Source: Candidatus Leptofilum gracile (GTDB lineage Bacteria > Chloroflexota > Anaerolineae > Promineifilales > Promineifilaceae). Taken from it: a stretch of DNA of 64,000 bases. This document shows positions 18,901-26,320 of the stretch, one piece after another (the first letter of the stretch is position 1; every line of letters starts with the position of its first letter). A program made the translations under genes and the position numbers. Location of the stretch: the NCBI GenBank assembly GCA_016713825.1, contig JADJOJ010000006.1:328112-392111 (forward strand), written 5' to 3'. A model generated the notes under the pieces. It saw only the letters and a program-made list of their open reading frames with translations, made no database searches and had not been told where the DNA came from.

Positions 18901-20984
18901 GGGTTGCTCAGCCGCAGAATGACGCTCTCGCCGCCTTCGAATTTACTATCCTCAAACGTTTCTAGCGAGAAGGCCAATTCAGATGGGCCACCATTCACAA
19001 AGGTGAGGGTGCCAGAAGTGGGCGTGTAATCCTGCCCGATTGTGGCGGTGCCCGGTGCGCTGGTGTAATCAACGGACACTTGTGCCGGATCGTCGCTGTT
19101 CAGGGGGCGATTCAGCTTCACCACGATGTTGCCTGTGGTGCCTTCGGCCACGTTGTAGTTGGCGCTGGCGAAGGTTACTGCCAGGTCCGGGATTTCAGCG
19201 ACGCCGTAAACGGCCGCATCATCCACGTAGTAAGTGCGTGCGCCAGAGGTGTTCAGTGTGCCCAGCGCCCAGCCGTGCACCTGCGTCAGCGTGAAGCCGT
19301 CGTTGGGCGCCCCGTTGCCGATATCTTTGCGCACAAAGCTGGCAAAGGGGAATTCAAAGAACTGCCAGCCAGAGAAATCGTCTACAAAGCTGACGCTAAA
19401 CCGTTCGGCATCGTCGCGGGTGGAGCCGGGGTTGCGGTTGTCGATGAGGTCCACAAAGAGGGTGGTACCGCTGTTTTGGCCGTACAGCCAGAAGCTGAAC
19501 CCTTGGTAGCTGCTCCAATTTTGCGGCACCCAGGTGTCGGCCGTGGCGTTTTCAAACGCATGCACAAAACCAGCAAACGAGAGCACGTCCCCGGTCATGG
19601 CCAGCACGTTGTTGCCTGCGGCAGAACCGGGCACGGGGGCCGGGGGCGCGTCGGTAATGGCAATGGAGATGGGGCTGCCGTCGCTAAAGGTGATAAAGCC
19701 CACAGAGACGCCGTCGCCGTCTGCGCCAGCGGGCAGGCCATTCTCAAAATCATCAATGATTTGAGACGGTGGTTGTGATCCACCTGTAAACGAAATTTGG
19801 TCAAAATCAACTTCAACTGTAGAGCCAACAGCACCTTGAACACCGGCAACCACAATGACGATTTCGTCAAGGGCACCGTTAAACGTGCCGTCTCCACCAG
19901 TGAACTGATTCACAAAACTGCTTACGGGGGCGCTGATTAAGGTCCATTGGTCATCAAATGCAGCGCTTGTGAAAGTGGTGTCAAATCTAAAGGAATCTTC
20001 TGCACCATTGATCCAGCCGTTGCCATCCAGGTCTTCACGAATGGTAATTTCTAGCCTGTACTCATCAACCGTGGCATTGCTTTGGTTCAATACCCAAATG
20101 TTGAATACAGGGTCGGCAGGCAAGGTTACCTGGGCGAGGTTGTCAAAATTCTTGAAAGTGCCACCGTAGAAATTGCTGGCGGTTCCTTCGCCACCCCAGC
20201 CGGTGCTAAAGTAGAAGCTGCCTTCTTGCGGCCGATCGCTTAAGGCACCACCGCCGCCACCGGCATTGTTGCCGCCAAAAAAGATCCAGTCAGAGGTGTC
20301 CCCATCTTCAAAATCATCAATAATTGTAGATGGCGTTCCAGAACTGAAAGAAATTTGGTCAAAATCAACTTCGACGGTAGAGCCAACAGCACCCTGAACA
20401 CCGGCAACCACAATGACGATTTCATCAAGAGCGCCGTTAAATGTGCCGTCCCCACCGGTAAACTGATCTGCAAAGCTGCTAACGGGTGCGCTGATCAATG
20501 TCCATTGGTCATCAAACGCGGCACTCGTAAAAGTTGTGTCAAATCTAAAGGAATCTTCTGCACCATTGGTCCAGCCGTTGCCATCCAGGTCTTCACGAAT
20601 GGTAATTTCTAGCCTGTACTCATCAACCGTGGCATTGCTTTGGTTCAATACCCAAATGTTGAGTACCGGGTCGGCAGGCAAGGTTACCTGGGCAAGGTTG
20701 TCAAAATTCTTGAAAGTGCCACCGTAGAAATTGCTGGCGGTTCCTTCGCCACCCCAGCCGGTGCTAAAGTAGAAGCTGCCTTCTTGTGGCCGATCGCTTA
20801 AGGCGCCACCGCCGCCACCGGCGTTATTGCCGCCAAAAAAGATCCAGTCAGAGGCGTCGCCATCTTCAAAATCGTCGATGACGACATCTGGCGTGGCGGC
20901 GGCCAGCGACAAGGGCACCAGAAAAATTGCCAACAACAAACTGGCCAAAGCCAGAAACGTAAATGCACGGATTTTCTTGTTCAT
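15999..20984 (-). CDS. Secreted multidomain beta-glucanase (GH16) with carbohydrate-binding modules and a beta-helix tail
   Basis: The 1661-residue protein starts with a signal peptide (about 1-30). Two nearly identical 186-residue beta-sandwich modules follow (about 33-405), then a third related module (408-600) and a Calx-beta domain (606-698). A fourth carbohydrate-binding-type module begins near 718 but is interrupted twice: by a helical segment (about 763-920) and by the GH16 catalytic domain (about 975-1222). It resumes at AERFETTFVDNFSGW and ends near 1292. GH16 catalytic residues E1108, D1110 and E1113 lie in GEIDFMEY, predicting endo-beta-1,3-glucanase (laminarinase) activity. The end (1300-1661) is a right-handed beta-helix region with a choice-of-anchor Q-like tail, probably for surface attachment. 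ATG 20984 is used. Confidence 0.8.
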   Translation of the reverse strand: MNKKIRAFTFLALASLLLAIFLVPLSLAAATPDVVIDDFEDGDASDWIFFGGNNAGGGGGALSDRPQEGSFYFSTGWGGEGTASNFYGGTFKNFDNLAQVTLPADPVLNIWVLNQSNATVDEYRLEITIREDLDGNGWTNGAEDSFRFDTTFTSAAFDDQWTLISAPVSSFADQFTGGDGTFNGALDEIVIVVAGVQGAVGSTVEVDFDQISFSSGTPSTIIDDFEDGDTSDWIFFGGNNAGGGGGALSDRPQEGSFYFSTGWGGEGTASNFYGGTFKNFDNLAQVTLPADPVFNIWVLNQSNATVDEYRLEITIREDLDGNGWINGAEDSFRFDTTFTSAAFDDQWTLISAPVSSFVNQFTGGDGTFNGALDEIVIVVAGVQGAVGSTVEVDFDQISFTGGSQPPSQIIDDFENGLPAGADGDGVSVGFITFSDGSPISIAITDAPPAPVPGSAAGNNVLAMTGDVLSFAGFVHAFENATADTWVPQNWSSYQGFSFWLYGQNSGTTLFVDLIDNRNPGSTRDDAERFSVSFVDDFSGWQFFEFPFASFVRKDIGNGAPNDGFTLTQVHGWALGTLNTSGARTYYVDDAAVYGVAEIPDLAVTFASANYNVAEGTTGNIVVKLNRPLNSDDPAQVSVDYTSAPGTATIGQDYTPTSGTLTFVNGGPSELAFSLETFEDSKFEGGESVILRLSNPVDVAQGFSFQAGASIQDNDPYDINLLDDFEKGAYLWDASDLAGLGTQLMTATDPQAIPGQDAFETILQVSSTATAVQPMIQAAYDELDDLYPTGDFRVDLWLFLARQQLDRSLRSAYWENDAYLDASKGANVFTYLNVAITDLRLAGLPRHAPTAELDQLVAELMDSVAALAQNQLDLAVASGGNGSLIDQAEAQMTKAERDADRGRLVTAVAYYRNAWVKAAAAMRHVEPAAATFNRDFALGQDWSHGEALTLWYYGSNSGQEVTVNLKENRAPDPGPSGWNMVWSEEFNEPAGTPPNPENWSYEIGDGTVNGIPGWGNDEFQYYTDDPANAATDGNGNMVLTVREADGSLECYYGPCEYTSARLISWRKAEFAYGRIESRILVPDGEAGLWPAFWSLGTDIDVVQWPQTGEIDFMEYVSRLPNEIFGTVHGPGYAGGQSYGNVYDFGGPVSDNYHTFTIEWQPDRIEWYVDGILYHTATPADVSGEWVFNDPVFLLLNVAIGGNFGGTVDPNLQLPQSMAVDYIRVYQGPDTAERFETTFVDNFSGWQQVEIPFTSFVRSSAQPAGAPNDGLSFAEVWGYGFSLPAGSSAALDQVRVKPVPPPTALTVTSLADSGAGSLRDAIERIAPDGTITFDPTLAGGTIALTSGQLTVARSLTIDGSGAPGLTVSGNNASRVFQMAAGAVVNLNNLTVADGVGAPQGGGILNYGVLNLESVVVMDNTESSTGAPDFQFGGGGIYNGDGATLNMNNSAVMNNRTLGQPGGGIYGFFNSNITLTNSTVSGNVAGDVAGGLRTLGNVTVVNSTLSGNVSTAWHGGAMFSTDGTVTILNSTIVGNTAPGGTAGGLMIATFGAPVAATIQNSLIADNGTYNCQLEGNPALASLTSLGNNVVTDGSCQPVGSDIVVAAGGAGVDVLADNGGPTLTHALLTGSVAIDAANTAVCPSTDQRGIARDAACDIGAFESIP
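19795..20900 (-). repeat. 558-base tandem duplication within the GH16 gene
   Basis: Two units offset by 558 bases (186 codons) are almost identical at the DNA level, including synonymous sites. This points to recent duplication or gene conversion of a carbohydrate-binding module. Confidence 0.85.
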
Positions 20985-21172
20985 CAATCTTTTTCATCCT
21001 TACAGGAGATGGTTTGTTGCATGGTTGTGCTGTTATCATCCTGTGCTGCGGGTTCATGCTTGCGGCTTCCCCTCGTCTTTTACGGCATAAAACCCAATCA
21101 TTATGTCTACAATGTGGTTGATGTTGCGAAGGAAATGATTCGATTTATTGTTCGATAGGTTGCCTCCTTAAG

Positions 21173-21235
21173 ATGGTGGTTAGTGGTTGTATGTGGGTGG
21201 TTGGTGGTTGGCTACCAGCCACTAACCACCAGCAG
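21173..21235. repeat. GGTGGTTAGTGG inverted repeat
   Basis: GGTGGTTAGTGG is complementary to CCACTAACCACC about 30 bases on, with GTGGTTGG direct units between. Related text lies at 32578-32640. It follows the GH16 lipoprotein gene on the minus strand and may end its transcript. Nothing else is recognised in 20985-21172. Confidence 0.6.
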
Positions 21236-22078
21236 CTACACTCCTTCTTTTTCGTAAATGCGAACGTAATCGATTTTCATGGTTTGGGGGAAGGTGGCGG
21301 TGCCGTCTGGGTAGCCGGGCCATTCGCCGCCCACAGCCAGGTTGAGGATGATGTAAAATTCATGGTTGTAGACCCATTCGCCGGGAACGGCCGTTGGCGT
21401 CAATTTCTGGTACATCTGGTCATCTACATACCAGCGAATTTCGTCTTCTTCCCACTCGATGGCAAAAACGTGAAAATTGTCGGTGTAGCGTGCGCCGCCG
21501 GGCAGCCGCCGAGACGTGCCCACGCCGTCGCCGCCAGAATAGCGAGGGCCGTGCACCGTGCCGTGAATCAGCGACGGTTCCGAGCCGATGTTTTCCATGA
21601 TGTCGATTTCGCCGCAGAAGGGCCAGCCGACTTCGTCGATGTTGGTGCCCAGCATCCAAAAGGCGGGCCACAGGCTTTGGCCAACGGGAATTTGGATGCG
21701 GGCTTCGATACGGCCGTACTGCACCTCCACCTTCCCCTGCGAACTCAGCCGGGCCGAGGTGTACAGCTTGCCGCTGACATTTTCTTTGAGCGCCTGAATC
21801 ACCAAAACGCCATCTTCAATGTAAGAATTTTTGGGATCGTCGCTGTAATATTGCGCCTCGCCGTTGCCCCAGCCGTGCCCGCCCACCTCATGCGTCCAGT
21901 TGGCCAGATCAATCTCTGGGCCGTCAAACTCGTCTTGCCAGACCAGGTTCCACCCCTCGCGCACCCACGCTGGCGTGGGCGTGGGGGCCGGTGTGGCCGT
22001 GGGCGTTGGCGCGGCAGTGGCCGCGCTGCATGCGGCCAGCAGTAAAAGGGTGATGAGTAAGATGGTTTTGCGAATCAC
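21236..22078 (-). CDS. Lipoprotein endo-beta-1,3-glucanase, GH16
   Basis: The 280-residue protein has a lipoprotein signal with lipobox LLAACS, a Thr-Pro linker and a single GH16 domain. Catalytic residues are E157, D159 and E162 in GEIDIMEN. WGNGEAQYYSDDP, LYTSARLSS and HGPRYSGG are laminarinase-like. It would cut beta-1,3-glucan at the cell surface. The start is GTG 22078, after AGAGGAA. It is about 100 bases downstream of the GH3 gene, in the same direction, separated by a repeat hairpin. It is closely related to the catalytic domain of the large GH16 protein. Confidence 0.88.
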   Translation of the reverse strand: MIRKTILLITLLLLAACSAATAAPTPTATPAPTPTPAWVREGWNLVWQDEFDGPEIDLANWTHEVGGHGWGNGEAQYYSDDPKNSYIEDGVLVIQALKENVSGKLYTSARLSSQGKVEVQYGRIEARIQIPVGQSLWPAFWMLGTNIDEVGWPFCGEIDIMENIGSEPSLIHGTVHGPRYSGGDGVGTSRRLPGGARYTDNFHVFAIEWEEDEIRWYVDDQMYQKLTPTAVPGEWVYNHEFYIILNLAVGGEWPGYPDGTATFPQTMKIDYVRIYEKEGV

Positions 22079-22097
22079 AGTTGTTTTCCTCTAAAAA

Positions 22098-22178
22098 TCT
22101 CCCCCTCCCTAGCCCTTCCCCGACGGGGAGGGAACCAGATTCCCCCTCCCGTCGGGAGGGGGTTAGGGGGAGGGCTTT
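22098..22178. repeat. CCCTCCCTAGCCC / CCCTCCCGTCGGGAGGG inverted repeats
   Basis: Several complementary C-rich and G-rich blocks fold into hairpins between the GH3 and GH16 genes. They may reduce read-through into GH16. Confidence 0.6.
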
Positions 22179-22180
22179 TA

Positions 22181-24127
22181 TCAACAATCGGGCAGCGGCG
22201 GCGTGCTTTGGCTGGTGGTGAGGCCGTAGCCAAAGGGAAACAGCGGTGCGGCGCAGCCGTCTGTAGGCAGGTTGGCAAAATCAAAGGGCAGTTGGTCCAT
22301 GTGGCGCGGCCAGGTGTAGGCCAGCGTGCCGCTGAACTCATAGCTGCCAAACAGCACGTCGGCCACGCCCGCCCCCTCGGTGCCGGGCAGCCAGGCCGCC
22401 ACGATGGCGTCGGCCACGGGCAGCAGTTCGGTGATGATGAGCGGCCGTCCTGAAAGCAGCACGATGACCAGCTTGTTGCTGTGCTCGCGCAGCCGCTGGA
22501 TGGCGTTCAGGTCCGCTTCGCTTAAAAAGAGGGCGTCGCTGTCCCCCTGGCCTTCGGCATACGGCCGTTCCCCTACCACCACCACGCCCACATCGGCCAT
22601 CGTTGGATTGCCGTTGTCGTCGGTAATGCGCTCGAAGTTGCCAAAGCGGTTGTAATGCAGCTGGGTGTTGGCCGAGATGGCGCTCTCGATGCCGTCTAAA
22701 ATGGTTGTGCCAGGGGTGATTTTCCCACTGCCCCCCTGCCACTCAATCGACCAGCCGCCAGCCTGAAGGCCAATATCATCCGCCGCTTCACCCGCCACGA
22801 AGATGACGGCCGTTTCCGGATCAAGCGGCAGCGTTGCGCTATCGTGGTGCAGCAAAACCAGCGATTCACGCACCGCCTGGCGCGCCAGGGCGCGGTGTTC
22901 GGCGGAGCCAACGGTTGGGAGGAGGGTGTCGTCGGGCAACGGCCGTTCAAACAGCCCCAGCTCAAACTTCACCGTCAAAATGCGGCGCACCGCATCGTCG
23001 ATCCGCGCCTGGGGCACGTCGCCATTTTCCACCGCTGCCGTCAGCGCCTGGATGAACAGTTCGTACTCGTAAGGCACCATGTTCATGTCGATGCCCGCGT
23101 TGATGGCCGAGACAACCGCTTCGTAATAGTTGTCGTCTACCTGGTCGATGGCCGCCCAGTCGGACACCACAAAGCCGCTAAAGCCCAGCTCACCCTTCAA
23201 CACGTCGGTGATCAGGTATTGCTGCTCGTGCATTTTGGTGCCATTCCAGCTGGAGTAAGAGACCATGATGCTGCGCGCACCCGCCTCGATGGCGGCGACG
23301 TAGGGGGGCAGATGCACGGCGCGGAGCGTGGCTTCGTCTAGCGGGGTGTCTCCCTGGTCGATTTCGTAATTATTGGTGCGGGAGCTGCCCCAGACGGTGC
23401 CGCCATCCCCGACAAAATGTTTGGGCGTGCCGATGATGGTGGAAACGGCCGTTAAATCATCCCCTTGCAGCCCGGCCAGGTACGCGGCGCTCAGCTCGGT
23501 GACCAGCGCCGTGTTCTCGCTGTACCCTTCGTAGGTGCGCCCCCAGCGGATATCTTGGGGAATGCTGACGGCTGGGGCGTAATTCCAATAGATGCCGGTA
23601 GCGGCCGTTTCCAGCGCCGTCACCTGCCCGATCTGGCGCACCAGGTCCGCGTTGCGGGTAGCGCCCAGGCCAATGTTGTGCGGAAACAGCACCGCCCCCA
23701 CCACGTTGTTGTGCCCGTGCACCGCGTCTACGCCGTACAGCAGCGGAATAGCCAGCCGCGTTTCCAGGGCAAAGGATTGGTAGCCATTCACCATTTCCAG
23801 CCATTCGGCCGGATTGTTAACGCGCGGCGCGCCGCCGCCCCCGCTCAGCAGCGCGCCAATGCCCAGCTCGGTGATGTCGGCATCAACGATGCTGTTTTTC
23901 TCTACCAGGGTCATCTGCCCGATTTTTTCGGCCAGGGTGAGGCGTGCCAGCAAATCCTCGGCCCGCGCGGCGGGGGGCAGCGAGGGGTCCAGGTAAGCTG
24001 GGGTGCTGCTGGTTTCAGGGGCGGATGTGGGGGTGGAAACGGCCGTTTCCACCTCACCATCACAGGCAGTTCCCCCAACCAGCACGCTCAGCAACAGTAC
24101 AAGCCAAAAAAATCGCAGACGCATCAT
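22181..24127 (-). CDS. Lipoprotein beta-glucosidase, GH3
   Basis: The 648-residue GH3 enzyme carries a lipobox (VGGTACDG) and a short Thr/Ser linker. The N-terminal TIM barrel has KIGQMT, GVDAVHGHNN and the catalytic nucleophile D323 in VVSDWAAIDQ. The C-terminal GH3 sandwich has LLSGRPLIITE and LPGTEGAGVADVLFG. It would release glucose from the ends of beta-gluco-oligosaccharides outside the membrane. Its ATG directly follows the permease TAA, so translation is probably coupled. A 22-base perfect palindrome around ACGGCCGT lies in the linker at 24032-24053. Confidence 0.9.
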   Translation of the reverse strand: MMRLRFFWLVLLLSVLVGGTACDGEVETAVSTPTSAPETSSTPAYLDPSLPPAARAEDLLARLTLAEKIGQMTLVEKNSIVDADITELGIGALLSGGGGAPRVNNPAEWLEMVNGYQSFALETRLAIPLLYGVDAVHGHNNVVGAVLFPHNIGLGATRNADLVRQIGQVTALETAATGIYWNYAPAVSIPQDIRWGRTYEGYSENTALVTELSAAYLAGLQGDDLTAVSTIIGTPKHFVGDGGTVWGSSRTNNYEIDQGDTPLDEATLRAVHLPPYVAAIEAGARSIMVSYSSWNGTKMHEQQYLITDVLKGELGFSGFVVSDWAAIDQVDDNYYEAVVSAINAGIDMNMVPYEYELFIQALTAAVENGDVPQARIDDAVRRILTVKFELGLFERPLPDDTLLPTVGSAEHRALARQAVRESLVLLHHDSATLPLDPETAVIFVAGEAADDIGLQAGGWSIEWQGGSGKITPGTTILDGIESAISANTQLHYNRFGNFERITDDNGNPTMADVGVVVVGERPYAEGQGDSDALFLSEADLNAIQRLREHSNKLVIVLLSGRPLIITELLPVADAIVAAWLPGTEGAGVADVLFGSYEFSGTLAYTWPRHMDQLPFDFANLPTDGCAAPLFPFGYGLTTSQSTPPLPDC

Positions 24128-25207
24128 TTACTTCTCCACACCCGTAATGACCACGCCCTGGATGAACGTCTTTTGGGCAAAGAAGAACACAATCAACGGG
24201 ATCACCGCCGCCGTCAGCGACGCTGCCTGAATCAGATTATCCTGGCCTTCGTACAAACCGTTGAACCCGTTCAGCCCCACCGTAATCGGGTACAGGGTCG
24301 GGTTGCCAGCCAGGTAGATCAGCGGACCAAAGAAATCGTTCCAGGCAAAGAAGAAGTGGAACAGCGTCACTGCTAGCAAAGCCGCCCGCGCCTGTGGCAA
24401 AATCACCGACCAGAAGACGCGGAAATGCCCGGCCCCATCAATCATGGCTGCTTCATCCAACGCCCGGGGAATGCCCAGGAAAAATTGGCGCAGCAAGAAG
24501 ATGTTGTATCCGTTGGCAAAAAACTGGGGCACAATGAGCGGCCACCAGGTTCCCACCCAACCGATTCGGTTAAAAAAGGCATACGTGGGCACCAGCGTCA
24601 CCGCCGGGGGCAGAATGATGGTGGCCATCACCACCAGGAACAGCGTGCCCTTGCCGGGGATGCTGTAGCGGGCAAAGCCATACGCCACCAGCGCTGCCGA
24701 TGAAACCGCGCCAATGGTGCTCACCACGGCATAAAACACCGTGTTTCCCAACAAGCGGGGGAAGTTGATGGTGGTCCAGGCGTCGCGGAAGTTGCTCCAA
24801 ACGGGGTCCCATTGCCACGCTTGCTCAAGGGTGCGCCAGCGCCCTTCCCACGGGATCAGGCCTGCGGCGGGATTATCTGGGTCAATAAATTCGCTAGATT
24901 CACGTCCTCGGTTAATGAGAGCCCATTCTTCGATACGGCCGTCAACCGGCACCTCAAAAACGTCATACGCTCTCCCTTCATATTCAAACGTCACCGGGGA
25001 AGCCGGGTACCAGGGCGCACCAGCGGTAGAAACCTGGGTATCGGTTTTCAGCGACGTGACGATCCCATAGCCCATCGGCAGCAAGAAGATGAAGAGGACA
25101 ACGGCCGTAAGCACCGTCATCGAGACAGCATTCAAGCGTTGACGCGCTTTTGGAGATAAGCGTTGTGTTGAACTGGAACGACTCTTGGGTATTGTTACAG
25201 AAGCCAT
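24128..25207 (-). CDS. Sugar ABC transporter permease 2 (MalG-like)
   Basis: The 359-residue inner-membrane permease has six predicted membrane segments and the EAA loop (DEAAMIDGAGHFRVFWSVILP) that docks with the ATPase. A soluble insertion of about 100 residues follows the first membrane segment, which is longer than in typical MalG proteins. ATG 25207 is chosen for GGGAGG upstream. No ATPase gene is nearby, so the transporter probably uses a shared MsmX/UgpC-type ATPase encoded elsewhere. Confidence 0.88.
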   Translation of the reverse strand: MASVTIPKSRSSSTQRLSPKARQRLNAVSMTVLTAVVLFIFLLPMGYGIVTSLKTDTQVSTAGAPWYPASPVTFEYEGRAYDVFEVPVDGRIEEWALINRGRESSEFIDPDNPAAGLIPWEGRWRTLEQAWQWDPVWSNFRDAWTTINFPRLLGNTVFYAVVSTIGAVSSAALVAYGFARYSIPGKGTLFLVVMATIILPPAVTLVPTYAFFNRIGWVGTWWPLIVPQFFANGYNIFLLRQFFLGIPRALDEAAMIDGAGHFRVFWSVILPQARAALLAVTLFHFFFAWNDFFGPLIYLAGNPTLYPITVGLNGFNGLYEGQDNLIQAASLTAAVIPLIVFFFAQKTFIQGVVITGVEK

Positions 25208-25211
25208 CTGC

Positions 25212-26192
25212 TTATTCCTCCCCGGCGTAGTAAACCCAGTAACGGGCACTGCCAAATAAAACAACGGTTAAAACAAGAGAAACGATGAAGATCAGCCAGG
25301 CAATTGTGGCACCGTATCCCATATTGAAGAACTTAAACGCCTGATTGTAGAAGTAGATGCCCACATAATTGGTCGTGCCGTCGGGGAAGCCATTACCGCC
25401 GTTTAAAACAAACGGCACCAGGAAATATTGCATCAGGCCAATGGCTCCTAACACAATGTTGTAAAAAAGAACCGGCGAGATCATCGGCACAGTGATACTG
25501 ATCAACTGTCGCCAATAGCCAGCCCCATCAATTTCCGCCGCCTCATACATTTCTGTAGGCACACCTTGTAAACCGGCCAGCGTAATCATCATCGTGTTGC
25601 CCACGCCCCATAGGCCGATAAAGGTGAGCGTGAAGTAAATCAACTTCGGATCTGCCAGCCAACGCAGACCGCTAACCCCCACCGCTTCAATGCCAAAAAC
25701 GTTTTGCAACAAGATGTTGTACCAACCCGTTTGCTCATTGAGAACGCCACCCCAAATCAAGACAGTAGCGACCAAAGGCACCATTGTTGGCATAAAAAAC
25801 ATCGTGCGGAAAAATGCCTTGCCGCGCACGCTTTTTGAGTTCATCAAAAGCGCCAGCATCAAGGCAAAGATCATCCCGATAGGTAAGGAAATAGCAGCAA
25901 ACAAAAATGTAACCCCAAACGATTCATAAACATTAGGGTCACTAAATAGAGCCCGCTGCCAGTTGTCGAAACCGACAAATTCTGTTGCTTCTGGGACGGC
26001 CAGGTTGAAACTTACTAAAGAAAAGCCAAACGAAGCAATAAATGGGAGTAGATAGAAAATAACAATACCAATGAGCCACGGACTAAGAAAAATCAAACCC
26101 CACTTGATTTGTTCTTTTTCAATGCGGCCTCGTTTCTCTTTTTTGCCGACCTGAGTTCCCTCAGTGATGGCATCTGGTGTAATAGCCTCCAT
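25212..26192 (-). CDS. Sugar ABC transporter permease 1 (MalF-like)
   Basis: The 326-residue permease has six predicted membrane segments and the EAA loop YEAAEIDGAGYWRQLISITVP. The start is ATG 26192, 8 bases after GGAGG; upstream ATG and GTG codons in the same frame lack a site. It pairs with the MalG-like permease 4 bases downstream and lies behind the solute-binding gene, from which it is separated by a hairpin. Confidence 0.88.
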   Translation of the reverse strand: MEAITPDAITEGTQVGKKEKRGRIEKEQIKWGLIFLSPWLIGIVIFYLLPFIASFGFSLVSFNLAVPEATEFVGFDNWQRALFSDPNVYESFGVTFLFAAISLPIGMIFALMLALLMNSKSVRGKAFFRTMFFMPTMVPLVATVLIWGGVLNEQTGWYNILLQNVFGIEAVGVSGLRWLADPKLIYFTLTFIGLWGVGNTMMITLAGLQGVPTEMYEAAEIDGAGYWRQLISITVPMISPVLFYNIVLGAIGLMQYFLVPFVLNGGNGFPDGTTNYVGIYFYNQAFKFFNMGYGATIAWLIFIVSLVLTVVLFGSARYWVYYAGEE

Positions 26193-26270
26193 CTTTCCAT
26201 CCTCCGTTAGCATCGCACATTGGCGACACCGCTTAAAGAGCTTCCCCAAAACTCACAAATAGATAAAGCA

Positions 26271-26303
26271 GAAGGGCATTAACAAATTTTGTTAATGCCC
26301 TTT
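26271..26303 (-). terminator. Intra-operon hairpin after the solute-binding gene
   Basis: GGGCATTAACAAA pairs with TTTGTTAATGCCC and is flanked by T and A runs. Partial termination or 3'-end protection here would make more binding protein than permease, a common arrangement. Confidence 0.75.
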
Positions 26304-26320
26304 TGCTATTTCAGAAAAAC

